A stretch of 22,958 nucleotides of DNA. Source: a virus. Location of the stretch: the IMG/VR virus record IMGVR_UViG_3300044998_000051, positions 1 through 22,958 of that record. The stretch is one strand, 5' to 3'. The notes below the pieces were generated by a model, which was not told the DNA's origin, did no database searches, and saw only the letters and a list, made by a program, of their open reading frames with translations. Below, piece after piece: positions 13,918-21,801 of the stretch. Made by a program: the position numbers and the translations under genes. Position 1 is the stretch's first letter; the number at the start of each line of letters is the position of its first letter.

Positions 13918-15267
13918 TTAGCCGAATTTGATCAACTGAACGGCTTCGAAGTTCACGACCGCGCCGCCAACACGCTTGCGGGTCTTGTACTTCACGAAAC
14001 CAGTCGTTGAGGTGTAGGGATCGACCAGGACGGAAATGCCCATGCGGTCCACAACCTTGTAGGCGCGGCGGAAGTCACCGAACCCAATGGAAAGGCTGTT
14101 AGAGCCGATGGCGGGCATGTCCTCAGCCAGCGTCACCGGATACCCCAGCAACACGAATGGTTGATTGGCCTGGAAGGACTTTTCCCACAAGTAAGTGCCG
14201 TCGCCGTCCTTTATCTTGCGGGTGGTCGCCAACGTGGTGCGGTTCATCATCCACCGCGCATTGGCCAAGAACGCCTGTTTCGTCTGGCCGATCACGGTGT
14301 GGAAAATGTCGCCCTTGTTGGAGGCGGCGAAGTCACCAGAAACGCCCGTGCCGGTTTGACGGATCACCTCGTAAGCCGCCACCGAAGTGCTGGCCGGGGT
14401 GCCCGCCGTGTAGGTCAGGATGCCACGGGGCTGACCAACGCCGGTGCCTGTGAAGAACGCGGTTTCCTCTTTGCGAGAAAACTCATCCGACACATCGGCG
14501 GCCAGCTCAGCTTCCGCGTCCATGCCGGCGTCTTCCAGCATTTTCAGGCTGATTTCAGGCCAAGCATATAGCTCGTGAACCGGAATCCGCCACACTCCAT
14601 AGGTCGGGGTATCGGTCTCTGCACGAGTGCCGACCTCACCAACCCAGGCAGCCGACGGCTTGCCCAGCTTGTACTTGCCCTCAAGTGCGTCGGTGCCGAT
14701 GCTACGCACATCCGCAACCGCACGCATGGCGGAGCTCTCGTGAATGAACTTCTCGATACCGCCGGAAGCGTCCGGGGTCACAAAGTACCCACCGGAAGGG
14801 TCAGAGCCTACGCTCATCGCCTTGCGTTCGGCATCACTGAAGCTCTCGTCGCGGCGCAGGAACTTCTCAACACCGGACTTGTAGGCGGCCAGATCGTCCA
14901 GGCCGAAAGACACAACACCGCGCCGGTAAGCGCCGATGGTGCGCTTGAAGGCCGCCACTTTCTTTTCAGAGCCCGCATCAGCTTCGGACATGACGCCCCG
15001 CTTGTTCATGCGGGATTCCAGGCCCTTCCGCTCATCCTCTTCCTTCTGAAGTTGAGACTTCAGGGCGTCCAGCTTCACGGTGATGTCGCTGTTGATCTTG
15101 TCGAGTTCCTGTTTGGTCAGGGCGTCTTCCTTGCCCTTCTTGATCTCGACTTCCAGTTGGTCGTTCTTGGCTTTGAGGTCTTCAAAGCCCTTTCGTACGG
15201 CTTCTAAGGCAGCCTTCGCCTCTGCCGAGAGGTCAGCGCCCTCCAGGCTTTTGCGTTCGATGGTCAT
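13918..15267 (-). CDS. HK97-fold major capsid protein
   Basis: The 449-residue protein has an N-terminal coiled-coil delta/scaffold domain (about 10-105, VRKGFEDLKAKNDQLEVEIK). A linker with KRTIGAYRRG follows. The HK97 capsid fold starts with KAMSVGSDPSGGYFVTPDAS and IEKFIHESSAMRAVADVRSI, and continues with HELYAWPEISLKMLEDAGMD, EETAFFTGTGVGQPRGILT and WMMNRTTLATTRKIKDGDGT. It ends in FRRAYKVVDRMGISVLVDPY. AAAGGA lies 7 nt before the ATG. The delta domain should be removed by the protease encoded just upstream. The mature subunit is probably about 330-340 residues. Confidence 0.95.
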   Translation of the reverse strand: MTIERKSLEGADLSAEAKAALEAVRKGFEDLKAKNDQLEVEIKKGKEDALTKQELDKINSDITVKLDALKSQLQKEEDERKGLESRMNKRGVMSEADAGSEKKVAAFKRTIGAYRRGVVSFGLDDLAAYKSGVEKFLRRDESFSDAERKAMSVGSDPSGGYFVTPDASGGIEKFIHESSAMRAVADVRSIGTDALEGKYKLGKPSAAWVGEVGTRAETDTPTYGVWRIPVHELYAWPEISLKMLEDAGMDAEAELAADVSDEFSRKEETAFFTGTGVGQPRGILTYTAGTPASTSVAAYEVIRQTGTGVSGDFAASNKGDIFHTVIGQTKQAFLANARWMMNRTTLATTRKIKDGDGTYLWEKSFQANQPFVLLGYPVTLAEDMPAIGSNSLSIGFGDFRRAYKVVDRMGISVLVDPYTSTTGFVKYKTRKRVGGAVVNFEAVQLIKFG

Positions 15268-15271
15268 GTGA

Positions 15272-15913
15272 CTATCCTTTAAGGTTGAGTGAACGTGTTA
15301 GCGCTCTAAGCGCCATAGTTTCGGCGTCCGCTACATCCCGCAGATCGGTTGCCTTGAAGCCGCCAGCCGCAATGGCCTTGGCGGATTGGAGAGAGAAGCC
15401 GCCTACATCCCGTAGGAAGTCTTCAAACTCTCGAATGGTGGTGATTTGCGCCGCCATGGACTTCAAGGAAGTCAAGCGGGCGCGCTCATTCATTGGGAAC
15501 GTGACAAGGCTGACCTCGAAAAGATCGGCCTTTTTGATGGTCCTAATCCCCGTTTTTTCGTCTCTTTTGGCGTCTACGGCCCGATATCCTATGGAAAGAC
15601 CGTCCAAAGCGCCCATTTTCGCGTCGGAAAACGCGTCTCGGGACATCTGCTTCTCAAGATTGAACTTCGCCTCAATCAGCAGGCCGTTGTCGTCTTCTTT
15701 GGCCGATGAAATGACGCCAAGGATTTTTTCCGGGTCATGGTGCAACAGAAACTTAGGTGTCCTGGTCTTCAGCGATTCCGAAAACGCCTTTTGAGCCACG
15801 ACATCGCCGCCGTGGTCAACGTTGCCAAATACAGAGCCGTAGCCGACGACGGAGCCCGCCTTTTCGTCGAGGTCTTTGACCTCAAACCCCGTCCGTAGCT
15901 TTTCCACCAGCAT
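15272..15913 (-). CDS. HK97-family prohead protease
   Basis: The 213-residue protein begins with a short strand and SVVGYGSVFGNVDHGGDVVA, followed by KFLLHHDPEKILGVISSAKE (His58/59). MGALDGLSIGYRAVD carries the candidate nucleophile Ser107, and the next strand is DLFEVSLVTFPMNERARLTS. These are the His and Ser signatures of the S78/U35 assemblins. It cleaves the capsid delta domain and itself in the prohead. It overlaps the portal gene by 32 nt and lies 4 nt before the capsid gene. The C-terminal ~55 residues (FEDFLRDVGGFSLQSAKAIA) match the family's helical tail. Confidence 0.93.
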   Translation of the reverse strand: MLVEKLRTGFEVKDLDEKAGSVVGYGSVFGNVDHGGDVVAQKAFSESLKTRTPKFLLHHDPEKILGVISSAKEDDNGLLIEAKFNLEKQMSRDAFSDAKMGALDGLSIGYRAVDAKRDEKTGIRTIKKADLFEVSLVTFPMNERARLTSLKSMAAQITTIREFEDFLRDVGGFSLQSAKAIAAGGFKATDLRDVADAETMALRALTRSLNLKG

Positions 15914-17099
15914 CAGCGTTTCCTTGTGTAGCCCCCATGAAGAGTTCGTCAGCGTCCGGCAGTCGGTTCATGTCCTCTGCCTCGCGCACTTCGTTCTGCG
16001 TCATCCACGCCGGGGAGCCGCCAGAGCCCAGCGCTTTGGCGTAAAACTCGGCCCGGTCCTTCGAAGCCCCCCGCATCAGTCCATTGGGAATGAATTTCGT
16101 GTAATGTCCCGCCGCCCTCTCGTCCCGCGTCAGCAGATTCACGTCAGCAGATTGCTCAAGCCGCTCGTACCAGGGGGACAAGGTGTGCACGACGTGCGCG
16201 ATGAACATCTGCTCAGCGCTCGCATACGTCGCGGTCTTGTCGGAATGCATCAACATGATCGGCAGGACGCGAAACGCCCGTCCGATTTCCTCTAATTGGT
16301 ACTTTCGCGTCTCGATTAGCTGTGAATCCACAGCCGTCATGGCCTGTTGCAGCCATTTTGCGCCGTTATCAATCACCAACGGCTTGGCGTTTTTCGTGGC
16401 GTCTTCAAGCCATTTCACCAGCTTTTCGTACTGTTCCGGGCTTAATTTGCCGTCCACCGAGTACACGCCCGACACTTTCGCGCCGTTCTCGAAGTGATCG
16501 TATTGCGTGTCTTCAATGGACTCGCTCAGTTGCAGGCTTTTCGCCACCATCTTCGTGGCAGACATGCCCACCCAGGGGGACCATGCTGGCCCGCGAATGT
16601 GCCAGATCAGTTCGGCGGGCACCTGACGGATTTCCTGCCGCTGATAGTCCATCACGTCATAACGCACCGCGCCATCGACGTACTTCGGACGCACACGCCC
16701 CGGCTCAATCGGCAACAACGCATTAATTTCGCGACGGTTTCCGACACGATCCAGAAAAACATAGGCATTTCCGGTCAAAACCAGGTGAAACATCAGCGTT
16801 TCACGAAAGGCAAAACTCGTTTGGAACTCGTTCGGACGCCAGGACAGGAGGTCATAAAGCCGGTGATCCGTCGCCGGTTGCCGCCCGTCCGCCGTTGTTC
16901 TGAACACCTTCCAGGGGACTTGAGCAACACCCTCGGCCAGAACCCGGCAGGCGCACAGCACCGCCACGCTTTCAAGCGTCTGGATATCGTCCTTCGGCAT
17001 CCGCGACAGGTTGCGCGTGGGGATTCCCAGCTCCCTGAATACGTCGTAGGCCGTGAAGTTCTTAACCTCGCGGCCCAATAGGCGGCTCCAGAATCCCAT
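15882..17099 (-). CDS. HK97-family portal protein
   Basis: The 405-residue protein begins MGFWSRLLGREVKNF and has VAVLCACRVLAEGVAQVPWK. Then come TSFAFRETLMFHLVLTGNAY, IWHIRGPAWSPWVGMS, the FENGAKVSGVYSVDGKLSPE segment and a YASAEQMFIAHVVHTLSPWY clip/stem region. All are classic HK97 portal landmarks. Twelve copies form the DNA entry pore. The ATG follows the terminase stop directly (TAAATG), with GGGAAG as the ribosome binding site. It overlaps the protease by 32 nt. Confidence 0.95.
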   Translation of the reverse strand: MGFWSRLLGREVKNFTAYDVFRELGIPTRNLSRMPKDDIQTLESVAVLCACRVLAEGVAQVPWKVFRTTADGRQPATDHRLYDLLSWRPNEFQTSFAFRETLMFHLVLTGNAYVFLDRVGNRREINALLPIEPGRVRPKYVDGAVRYDVMDYQRQEIRQVPAELIWHIRGPAWSPWVGMSATKMVAKSLQLSESIEDTQYDHFENGAKVSGVYSVDGKLSPEQYEKLVKWLEDATKNAKPLVIDNGAKWLQQAMTAVDSQLIETRKYQLEEIGRAFRVLPIMLMHSDKTATYASAEQMFIAHVVHTLSPWYERLEQSADVNLLTRDERAAGHYTKFIPNGLMRGASKDRAEFYAKALGSGGSPAWMTQNEVREAEDMNRLPDADELFMGATQGNADAGGKATDGV

Positions 17100-18920
17100 T
17101 TATACTTCCCAGAATGATTTTGTCTGTTGCGCGCCCGTTGCCGCGGCCCCCACAGCCATGCAAAGCGCCACCGCCGCGTCAATCTTCGCCGCCGCCCGGT
17201 CCTTCGCCAGCCAGTAGTTGCCCCAGCGGTCTTCATCCGTAACCGCCGACATCATCGCCGACACTAAAACAGGGTTATTCCGCAGCCGTATTCGGCGCTC
17301 CAAGAGCAGTTCTTCCAGAATGCGCACGCTGCCCGGCATCCAGAGACCTTCGGCCTCTTTGTCCGTGTGCTTCGCCGCCTCTTTCATGGATTCCGCTGGC
17401 TTGCCGCGCTTCGTCCCCCCCTGGGGGTGCTCGACAAACTCAACCGATAGACCTAATTCCGCCGTTTCTTCTTCAAATTTCTTGAAGGCATAGCGGTCGT
17501 ATGCAACCAGCTTGACCTCAAAATCGTGCGTAAACTCCGCCACCGCCTGGGCGACATGGCGATAACTGATGTTCCGGCCCTTGGGCGCGTTCAGAAAACC
17601 TTGCTTAACCCACACATCGTAGGGCTGCTGATCTTTCAGCGCCCGCGCCGCTAAGGTATCCCCCGGCGTCCACGCCTCAATCCAGGCGTCATATGTCGGT
17701 TTCCCGTCACGCTCGCCGGTCTGCACAACCGCAGCCAGCGCTGTAATGTCCTTGTTCTGGGACAGGTCAAGCCCCAGATAAACCGGCTTGCCTTTGTGTT
17801 CCGCCGGGTCAAAATCCTTCAAGCAAGGCTCCAACGTCGCCCGCGTCATCCAGGCCGTCTCGGCATCCGTCCAGATGCAGAAGTGAAGCCGAAGAATCCC
17901 GTTTAACTGGCCGGGAATGTTCTTGCCCTGCGCCACCACGTCCGCCAGATAACCCGGCGTGATTGTGATGCCCAGGAGCGGGTTAGCCTTCACCCAGCAA
18001 CTCGGGTCTTCTAGGGGATCATCCCCCTCGTCAAGCGCACAGACATACGAAAATGTCCGGTCGTCAATGACATTCCCCAAAAACGTCGGGTCTGTCTCCG
18101 CATCGTGGTTGCCCGCCGCCACGCGGATGGCGTGGACGTGTTCTTCCCAACAAACCGAAGTCCTGTCCGTGCCGCTGTTCGTAATCATGAACAGCAACGG
18201 ATTGCGGCGGAACTTGAAGCCCCGCTCCAGCATTTCCAGAATCTTCCGATCCGGCATTTCGTGAATTTCGTCTGCCAGAACGAAGTAAGGACGCGGCCCC
18301 GATCCCGTCTTGCCGGTATCCTTCGACACTGGCCGGAAGAACGAAGCCTTCCGGTGATAGGCTATGTTGTATTCCCGGCCCTCGCCCCCGGAGAAATCCA
18401 GGTTCGCCAGAAGCGCCGGTGACTGCCGGACCATCTTCACGGCATCGGCAAAAAGAATGTTCGCCTGTTCACGTTTGGATGCGGCGGAGTACACTTGCGC
18501 CCCCGCCTCGCCATCGGCCACAAGGCCGTAAAGACCTATCCCGCCAGCGAGTGGGGATTTACCGTTGCCCTTGCCCTGTTCAATGTACGCCCGCCGAAAC
18601 CTTCGACTACCGTCCGCCATGAACCATCCGAACAGCGAACCGACTATGAACGCCTGCGACGGGTGAAGCTCGAACGGCTTGCCGTCAAACTGGCCTTCTG
18701 ACAGAAACAGTACCGTCTCGAAAAACTCAAAGACGTGCTCGGCTTCTTCCGGCTTAAATTCCAGCCCGCGCTTGGGGCCTTCCACAAGGTCCAGCAAGTG
18801 CCGCTGGCAGGCGTTCCGCACATGCGGCCCGGCGACAATCGCGCCAGACACCACCGCGTTCGCGTATGCCGTTACCCGGTCAATTGAAGAACTTGGCGGC
18901 GGGGTCTTCTTCCTCGCCAT
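17100..18920 (-). CDS. terL: Terminase large subunit (HK97/Terminase_1 type)
   Basis: The 606-residue protein has a Walker A-like EQGKGNGKS at about 114-122, Walker B YFVLADEIHE at 212-221 and coupling motif ITNSG at 246-250. The RNase H-like nuclease starts at YLGLDLSQNKDITALAAVVQ (Asp385). Further acidic residues lie in KLVAYDRYAF and near KIDAAVAL (Asp581). The architecture is that of Terminase_1 (HK97 gp2-like), the ATP-driven packaging motor and DNA cutter. HNH and small terminase neighbours and the closeness of a candidate cos fit a cos-packaging phage. It overlaps the small subunit gene by 41 nt. Confidence 0.95.
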   Translation of the reverse strand: MARKKTPPPSSSIDRVTAYANAVVSGAIVAGPHVRNACQRHLLDLVEGPKRGLEFKPEEAEHVFEFFETVLFLSEGQFDGKPFELHPSQAFIVGSLFGWFMADGSRRFRRAYIEQGKGNGKSPLAGGIGLYGLVADGEAGAQVYSAASKREQANILFADAVKMVRQSPALLANLDFSGGEGREYNIAYHRKASFFRPVSKDTGKTGSGPRPYFVLADEIHEMPDRKILEMLERGFKFRRNPLLFMITNSGTDRTSVCWEEHVHAIRVAAGNHDAETDPTFLGNVIDDRTFSYVCALDEGDDPLEDPSCWVKANPLLGITITPGYLADVVAQGKNIPGQLNGILRLHFCIWTDAETAWMTRATLEPCLKDFDPAEHKGKPVYLGLDLSQNKDITALAAVVQTGERDGKPTYDAWIEAWTPGDTLAARALKDQQPYDVWVKQGFLNAPKGRNISYRHVAQAVAEFTHDFEVKLVAYDRYAFKKFEEETAELGLSVEFVEHPQGGTKRGKPAESMKEAAKHTDKEAEGLWMPGSVRILEELLLERRIRLRNNPVLVSAMMSAVTDEDRWGNYWLAKDRAAAKIDAAVALCMAVGAAATGAQQTKSFWEV

Positions 18921-19260
18921 CAGGTACGCTCACTTTTGTTTCATCAACCGGGGTCGCCGCCAGCTTCGACAGAACCGCGCTATAGGTCGCTATGGCGTTG
19001 ACACCCATATCAGGGTCATCGTTCAGCCGCGCCCGCAACACACACGCCACTTGCAACAGCGCCCGGTGGGAACTGTTCAGCCACGGCAACTCTTTCTGAA
19101 ACTCCGCCCAGGCGACCTTCTGCGAATCCGTCATTGACTTGTAAGGCTCGCCGACGGGCCGGGTACGCGTCGGAACCGCTCTGCCCTTAAATCTGCCGGG
19201 GTCTTTCAAGTGCGCCCCGGATACCTCCGCCTTGGCTTTCGGCAGTCTTGGCCGCGCCAT
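18880..19260 (-). CDS. terS: Terminase small subunit
   Basis: The 126-residue protein begins MARPRLPKAKAEVSGAHLKD, followed by PGRFKGRAVPTRTRPVGEPY. A helical centre (SQKVAWAEFQKELPWLNSSH) and an acidic tail ending PAAKFFN complete it. The PRLP..K..G....P.RF and W..F..E.PWL patterns match small terminase proteins of alphaproteobacterial phages. It recognises the packaging site and hands DNA to TerL. GAGGT lies 4 nt upstream of its ATG. The 151-nt noncoding gap before it is the likely binding region. Confidence 0.88.
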   Translation of the reverse strand: MARPRLPKAKAEVSGAHLKDPGRFKGRAVPTRTRPVGEPYKSMTDSQKVAWAEFQKELPWLNSSHRALLQVACVLRARLNDDPDMGVNAIATYSAVLSKLAATPVDETKVSVPDGEEEDPAAKFFN

Positions 19261-19411
19261 TGTTACCTCATGTTCTGAATTGCGGATGTGAAAAGAGTGG
19301 ACCCGCGCCGCCCCCGAGGCGGAAGGCCCCAGAGATTTGACCTACCCCCCCCGGTATGATAGGGGGGTCGTCGGGTTTCTTTACACCTTTGATCAGGCGT
19401 GTCGGATTTTC
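19261..19411. other. Candidate cos / packaging-initiation region
   Basis: This is the only sizeable noncoding gap within the structural cluster, between the HNH endonuclease and the small terminase. HK97-like phages place cos there. It holds a GC-rich inverted repeat CCGCC-N5-GGCGG (19308-19322). It also holds a striking ACCCCCC-N11-GGGGGGT inverted repeat (19344-19350 with 19362-19368), and the first of two 17-bp direct repeats. Neither hairpin has a U-run, so they do not look like terminators. The exact nick positions cannot be read from sequence. Confidence 0.5.
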
Positions 19412-19417
19412 TTACAC
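19370..19417. repeat. Two 17-bp direct repeats, 31-bp spacing (candidate terminase sites)
   Basis: GTCGGGTTTCTTTACAC (19370-19386) and GTCGGATTTTCTTACAC (19401-19417) agree at 14 of 17 positions. Their starts are 31 bp apart, about three helical turns, as expected for same-face protein binding. The second overlaps the last codons of the HNH gene. A cosB-like role is inferred. Confidence 0.55.
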
Positions 19418-19729
19418 ATTCCGGTTCGCCGGGTGCCTCGGGTCAGTAGGCCAGCCCTGTGCGTCACAGGCGGTGCTGTAGCCCCTGCGCTCGGCGCGCT
19501 GCTTGGTGGCGTCGTGGTGAACCTTGCAGAGGCTTTGCAGGAGGCCGTGCCAGAACAGGTCGGGGTCGCCTTTGTGCGGCTGTACATGGTCCGCTACCGT
19601 TGCCGGGGTGATCCGCTTGTCCTGAAGGCAGAACGCGCATAGCGGCTCGGCTGTTAGCTGTGCCTGTCGCTTACGTCTCCAGCGGGCCAGCTTGTACCAC
19701 CTATCCCAGCGTGACTTATCTTGCCGCAC
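19412..19729 (-). CDS. HNH endonuclease
   Basis: This 105-residue basic protein has CAFC (a zinc-knuckle pair), then VADHVQPHKGDPDLFWHGL, which carries the DH and PHKGD core, and LLQSLCKVHHDATKQRAE. The layout is that of phage HNH nucleases encoded next to terminase (HK97 gp74-like), which assist cos cleavage with TerL. The second zinc pair reads CKVH instead of the usual CKxC, so a His may replace the last Cys ligand. The ATG at 19729 lies 14 nt inside the preceding gene. Confidence 0.9.
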   Translation of the reverse strand: MRQDKSRWDRWYKLARWRRKRQAQLTAEPLCAFCLQDKRITPATVADHVQPHKGDPDLFWHGLLQSLCKVHHDATKQRAERRGYSTACDAQGWPTDPRHPANRNV

Positions 19730-19976
19730 AGCGTATCGTTATCGTCCTGTCACCAATAAGCCCGTTGGCCGTGGTGACCGTCTCTGTCAGGTGGTACGTC
19801 TGTCCTAATGTCATGCCCTCAACCGTGACCGCTGCACTTGTTGCGTTTGTCAGGGTGGGGCCTGTAGGGGCAATCGTCCACGTCCTTGTGTCGATGCTAT
19901 CACCAGACGCCAGCCAGCTATCCCAATCGTGCTGCCAGTCTAGCTTTTCGTCAGGGTCTTGGAGGTAATACCCCAT
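19716..19976 (-). CDS. Phage fibre-tail adaptor-like protein
   Basis: The 86-residue protein begins MGYYLQDPDEKLDWQHDWDS, followed by WLASGDSIDTRTWTIAPTGP, and ends with VTTANGLIGDRTITIRCAAR. The Y-L-x-DPD-x-x-LD-x-x-x-DW-x-x-WL start and the GxxxDRTIxIR end are those of a small beta-sandwich family that I recall as 'phage fiber-tail adaptor'. It is often encoded just upstream of the packaging genes. It probably links the fibre encoded upstream to the virion. It overlaps its neighbours by 1 and 14 nt. Confidence 0.7.
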   Translation of the reverse strand: MGYYLQDPDEKLDWQHDWDSWLASGDSIDTRTWTIAPTGPTLTNATSAAVTVEGMTLGQTYHLTETVTTANGLIGDRTITIRCAAR

Positions 19977-20482
19977 TACGCACTCGCAGCCGTGAGGGTG
20001 ACAGTGATGTCCAAAGTGTCACCGTCGTTAAGGGTGCGGTTAGCCGACAACGCCGCGCCGCCGATCAGAATGCCAGTGGAACCGCCCTTGGTGCTGTCGG
20101 TTGTAACGAACGCGCCGCCGATGGCTGTGCTGTTGGTGGAGATTGTGAACTGCGCCTTGGAGGCCGTGTTACTTACGGACTGCGCAGAAACGCTGCCCAG
20201 CGTTAGAGCCTCGCGGGTCGCCTCGTCGTATGCGGTCACCTCGGTCCAGCCCGAATGAGATGCCATGGTGTCAGCGGCGGCGAAGGTAGGGGTATTGCCG
20301 GTCAGGCCGACGTAGTGCGCAGCAGAATAGCTCGACCCCTTCCAGAACTTGTCAAGGATTTCGTCAAGGCCAACGTTGACGGTGATATTCTCGCGGCGCT
20401 CCTCCCACAAAAGGTTCCCATGGCGGTCGCGGGCCGTGAAAACGTAGATATGTTTGAAAGTCGCGCCGATTTTCGTAGTCAT
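19976..20482 (-). CDS. Putative virion (head fibre-associated) protein
   Basis: The 168-residue beta-rich protein begins KIGATFKHIYVFTARDRHGN, followed by LLWEERRENITVNVGLDEIL. It has AAHYVGLTGNTPTFAAADTM, and the C-terminus has LNDGDTLDITVTLTAASA. The opening (a tag, RD..G.L.W....N.....GL.ylld..f) and 'hyVGLt...' recall a widespread phage structural protein, usually unnamed, found near fibres. It overlaps the repeat fibre gene by 4 nt (ATGA) and the adaptor by 1 nt, forming one unit. Its function is inferred from context. Confidence 0.65.
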   Translation of the reverse strand: MTTKIGATFKHIYVFTARDRHGNLLWEERRENITVNVGLDEILDKFWKGSSYSAAHYVGLTGNTPTFAAADTMASHSGWTEVTAYDEATREALTLGSVSAQSVSNTASKAQFTISTNSTAIGGAFVTTDSTKGGSTGILIGGAALSANRTLNDGDTLDITVTLTAASA

Positions 20483-21783
20483 ACTACGATTCTCCTGGTT
20501 TGAATCTGTACCTGAATGGCCCGGCCCTGCGCCGGGACTGCAATGATCCGCCGCGCCGGGGGCGTGACGCCCCCCACACTGCTGGCGATAGCCGTTCCCA
20601 GCGCCGCGCCGATCTGAATGGCGTCGAATGTTGATGCCTGGGCCGCAAGTAGAATGTCCGGCGTGATCCCGATGCTGATAGTGGCCTGCGCCGCAGCCTG
20701 TCCGGCCGTTGATATCCCGGCCTCCAGGGTCAGCGTAAAGCCGTCCGCAGCAGCGGCAACGGAAGCCGCCGTAATGCCGATGCCGACACCCAGGCCAATG
20801 CTGTCGCTGTACTGCTGTAGCGCCGCGTCCGAAACCGATATACCAAGGCCAATGCCTACGGAAATCGCCCCGAGAGCGGCCGCAACGCTGTCGTTGTTGA
20901 TGCCCGCCGCCAATCCTAGGGCCAGCGTGTCAACAGCCGCCGCCGTGCCAACGCACGACAACCCGGCTGATAGTCCGATGGAGACCGCATCACCGGCAGA
21001 CGCCACAGAAAGCAGGCTTAGGCCGGAGGTCACCCCCAGGGGAACGCTGTCGTTTGCCGCTGCCAACCCCGCCAGGGATACACCGGCGGAGAGGCCCAGA
21101 CTAATGCTGTCGGAGTAGCTTGCCGGGCCACCCGCCGCCGCCGGGCGGATCGCTACTGTGAAGCAGCCGTTGTTGCCGCCCTCGTTGAGGGTAAACGTGC
21201 CAGGGTCCTCCGAGGCCGCGTTGAGCTGGCGGCGCGCCGATATCACCGAGACGCCGAGATTGGCCCCGCCGCCGGACGCGATCTGCGTCAGGTCGGTATA
21301 GTTGGTGGGCGCGGCCGTGGCGACCTCGTCATCATCCGCCGCGCAGGCCACCGCCAGCCACAATATGTCCTCGCCGCCGAACGACGGCGCGAGATTAGGT
21401 GGATTCGGATTACTCGACGGGCTGACGTTGGCGAACGCAGCCTCGACTCCCGCCGTGGTGGCGTAGGCGCCCGTGATGCGATAGACCTGCGCCGCCGCCT
21501 GCCGCGACAGGCTGATCGACACGCTGAGCGATCCGCCGCCCTCGGTGCCGTCGGCGATGCGGGCGTATACGCCGGAAAAACATCCGGCCGCCGGTCCCGC
21601 CGCCTGGCCGGAGGATATTAAATCGTATCCGCTCGGCGTGGTGATCGCCGGATTGGTCCGCGCCCCGAAAATCAGCAGCAGCAGGTCGCCGCTGCTGACT
21701 GTCGCCGGCATGTTGACGTTATGCGTCGTCGATCCGGACGAAAAAGCCGTCTGCGTAATCGACGCGACTTGGGGGAATGCCAT
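20479..21783 (-). CDS. Repeat-containing fibre protein
   Basis: The 434-residue protein has a beta-rich N-terminal domain of about 222 residues (AFPQVASITQTAFSSGSTTH; ending GCFTVAIRPAAAGGP), a common phage surface-fibre head domain. Nine consecutive repeats of 20 residues follow (about 223-404; one carries two extra residues), of the form xD-x-(I/V/L)-x-(L/I)-G-(L/V/I)-x-x-G-(I/V/L). The basic C-terminal tail has ARRIIAVPAQGRAIQVQIQT, resembling the R-x-I-x-V-P-x-x-x-R repeats of some phage capsid fibres. AGAGGA lies 6 nt before the ATG. It is the first gene of the late cluster in transcription order. A trimeric or solenoid fibre on the head or tail is inferred. Confidence 0.7.
   Translation of the reverse strand: MAFPQVASITQTAFSSGSTTHNVNMPATVSSGDLLLLIFGARTNPAITTPSGYDLISSGQAAGPAAGCFSGVYARIADGTEGGGSLSVSISLSRQAAAQVYRITGAYATTAGVEAAFANVSPSSNPNPPNLAPSFGGEDILWLAVACAADDDEVATAAPTNYTDLTQIASGGGANLGVSVISARRQLNAASEDPGTFTLNEGGNNGCFTVAIRPAAAGGPASYSDSISLGLSAGVSLAGLAAANDSVPLGVTSGLSLLSVASAGDAVSIGLSAGLSCVGTAAAVDTLALGLAAGINNDSVAAALGAISVGIGLGISVSDAALQQYSDSIGLGVGIGITAASVAAAADGFTLTLEAGISTAGQAAAQATISIGITPDILLAAQASTFDAIQIGAALGTAIASSVGGVTPPARRIIAVPAQGRAIQVQIQTRRIVV
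20572..21117 (-). repeat. Nine tandem ~60-bp coding repeats
   Basis: These encode residues 223-404 of the fibre protein. Representative units: YSDSISLGLSAGVSLAGLAA, AGDAVSIGLSAGLSCVGTAA, YSDSIGLGVGIGITAASVAA. Units share the D-x-I-x-L-G-L-x-x-G-I core but differ widely at DNA level, so selection rather than recent expansion keeps the period. Confidence 0.85.
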
Positions 21784-21801
21784 CTGACGTCCTCTGCTAG
21801 A

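Noticed and set aside
19344-19368. Poly-C/poly-G hairpin considered as a terminator
   Set aside because: Neither strand has a T-run after the stem, and transcription must pass it to express terminase. A packaging-site role is more likely.
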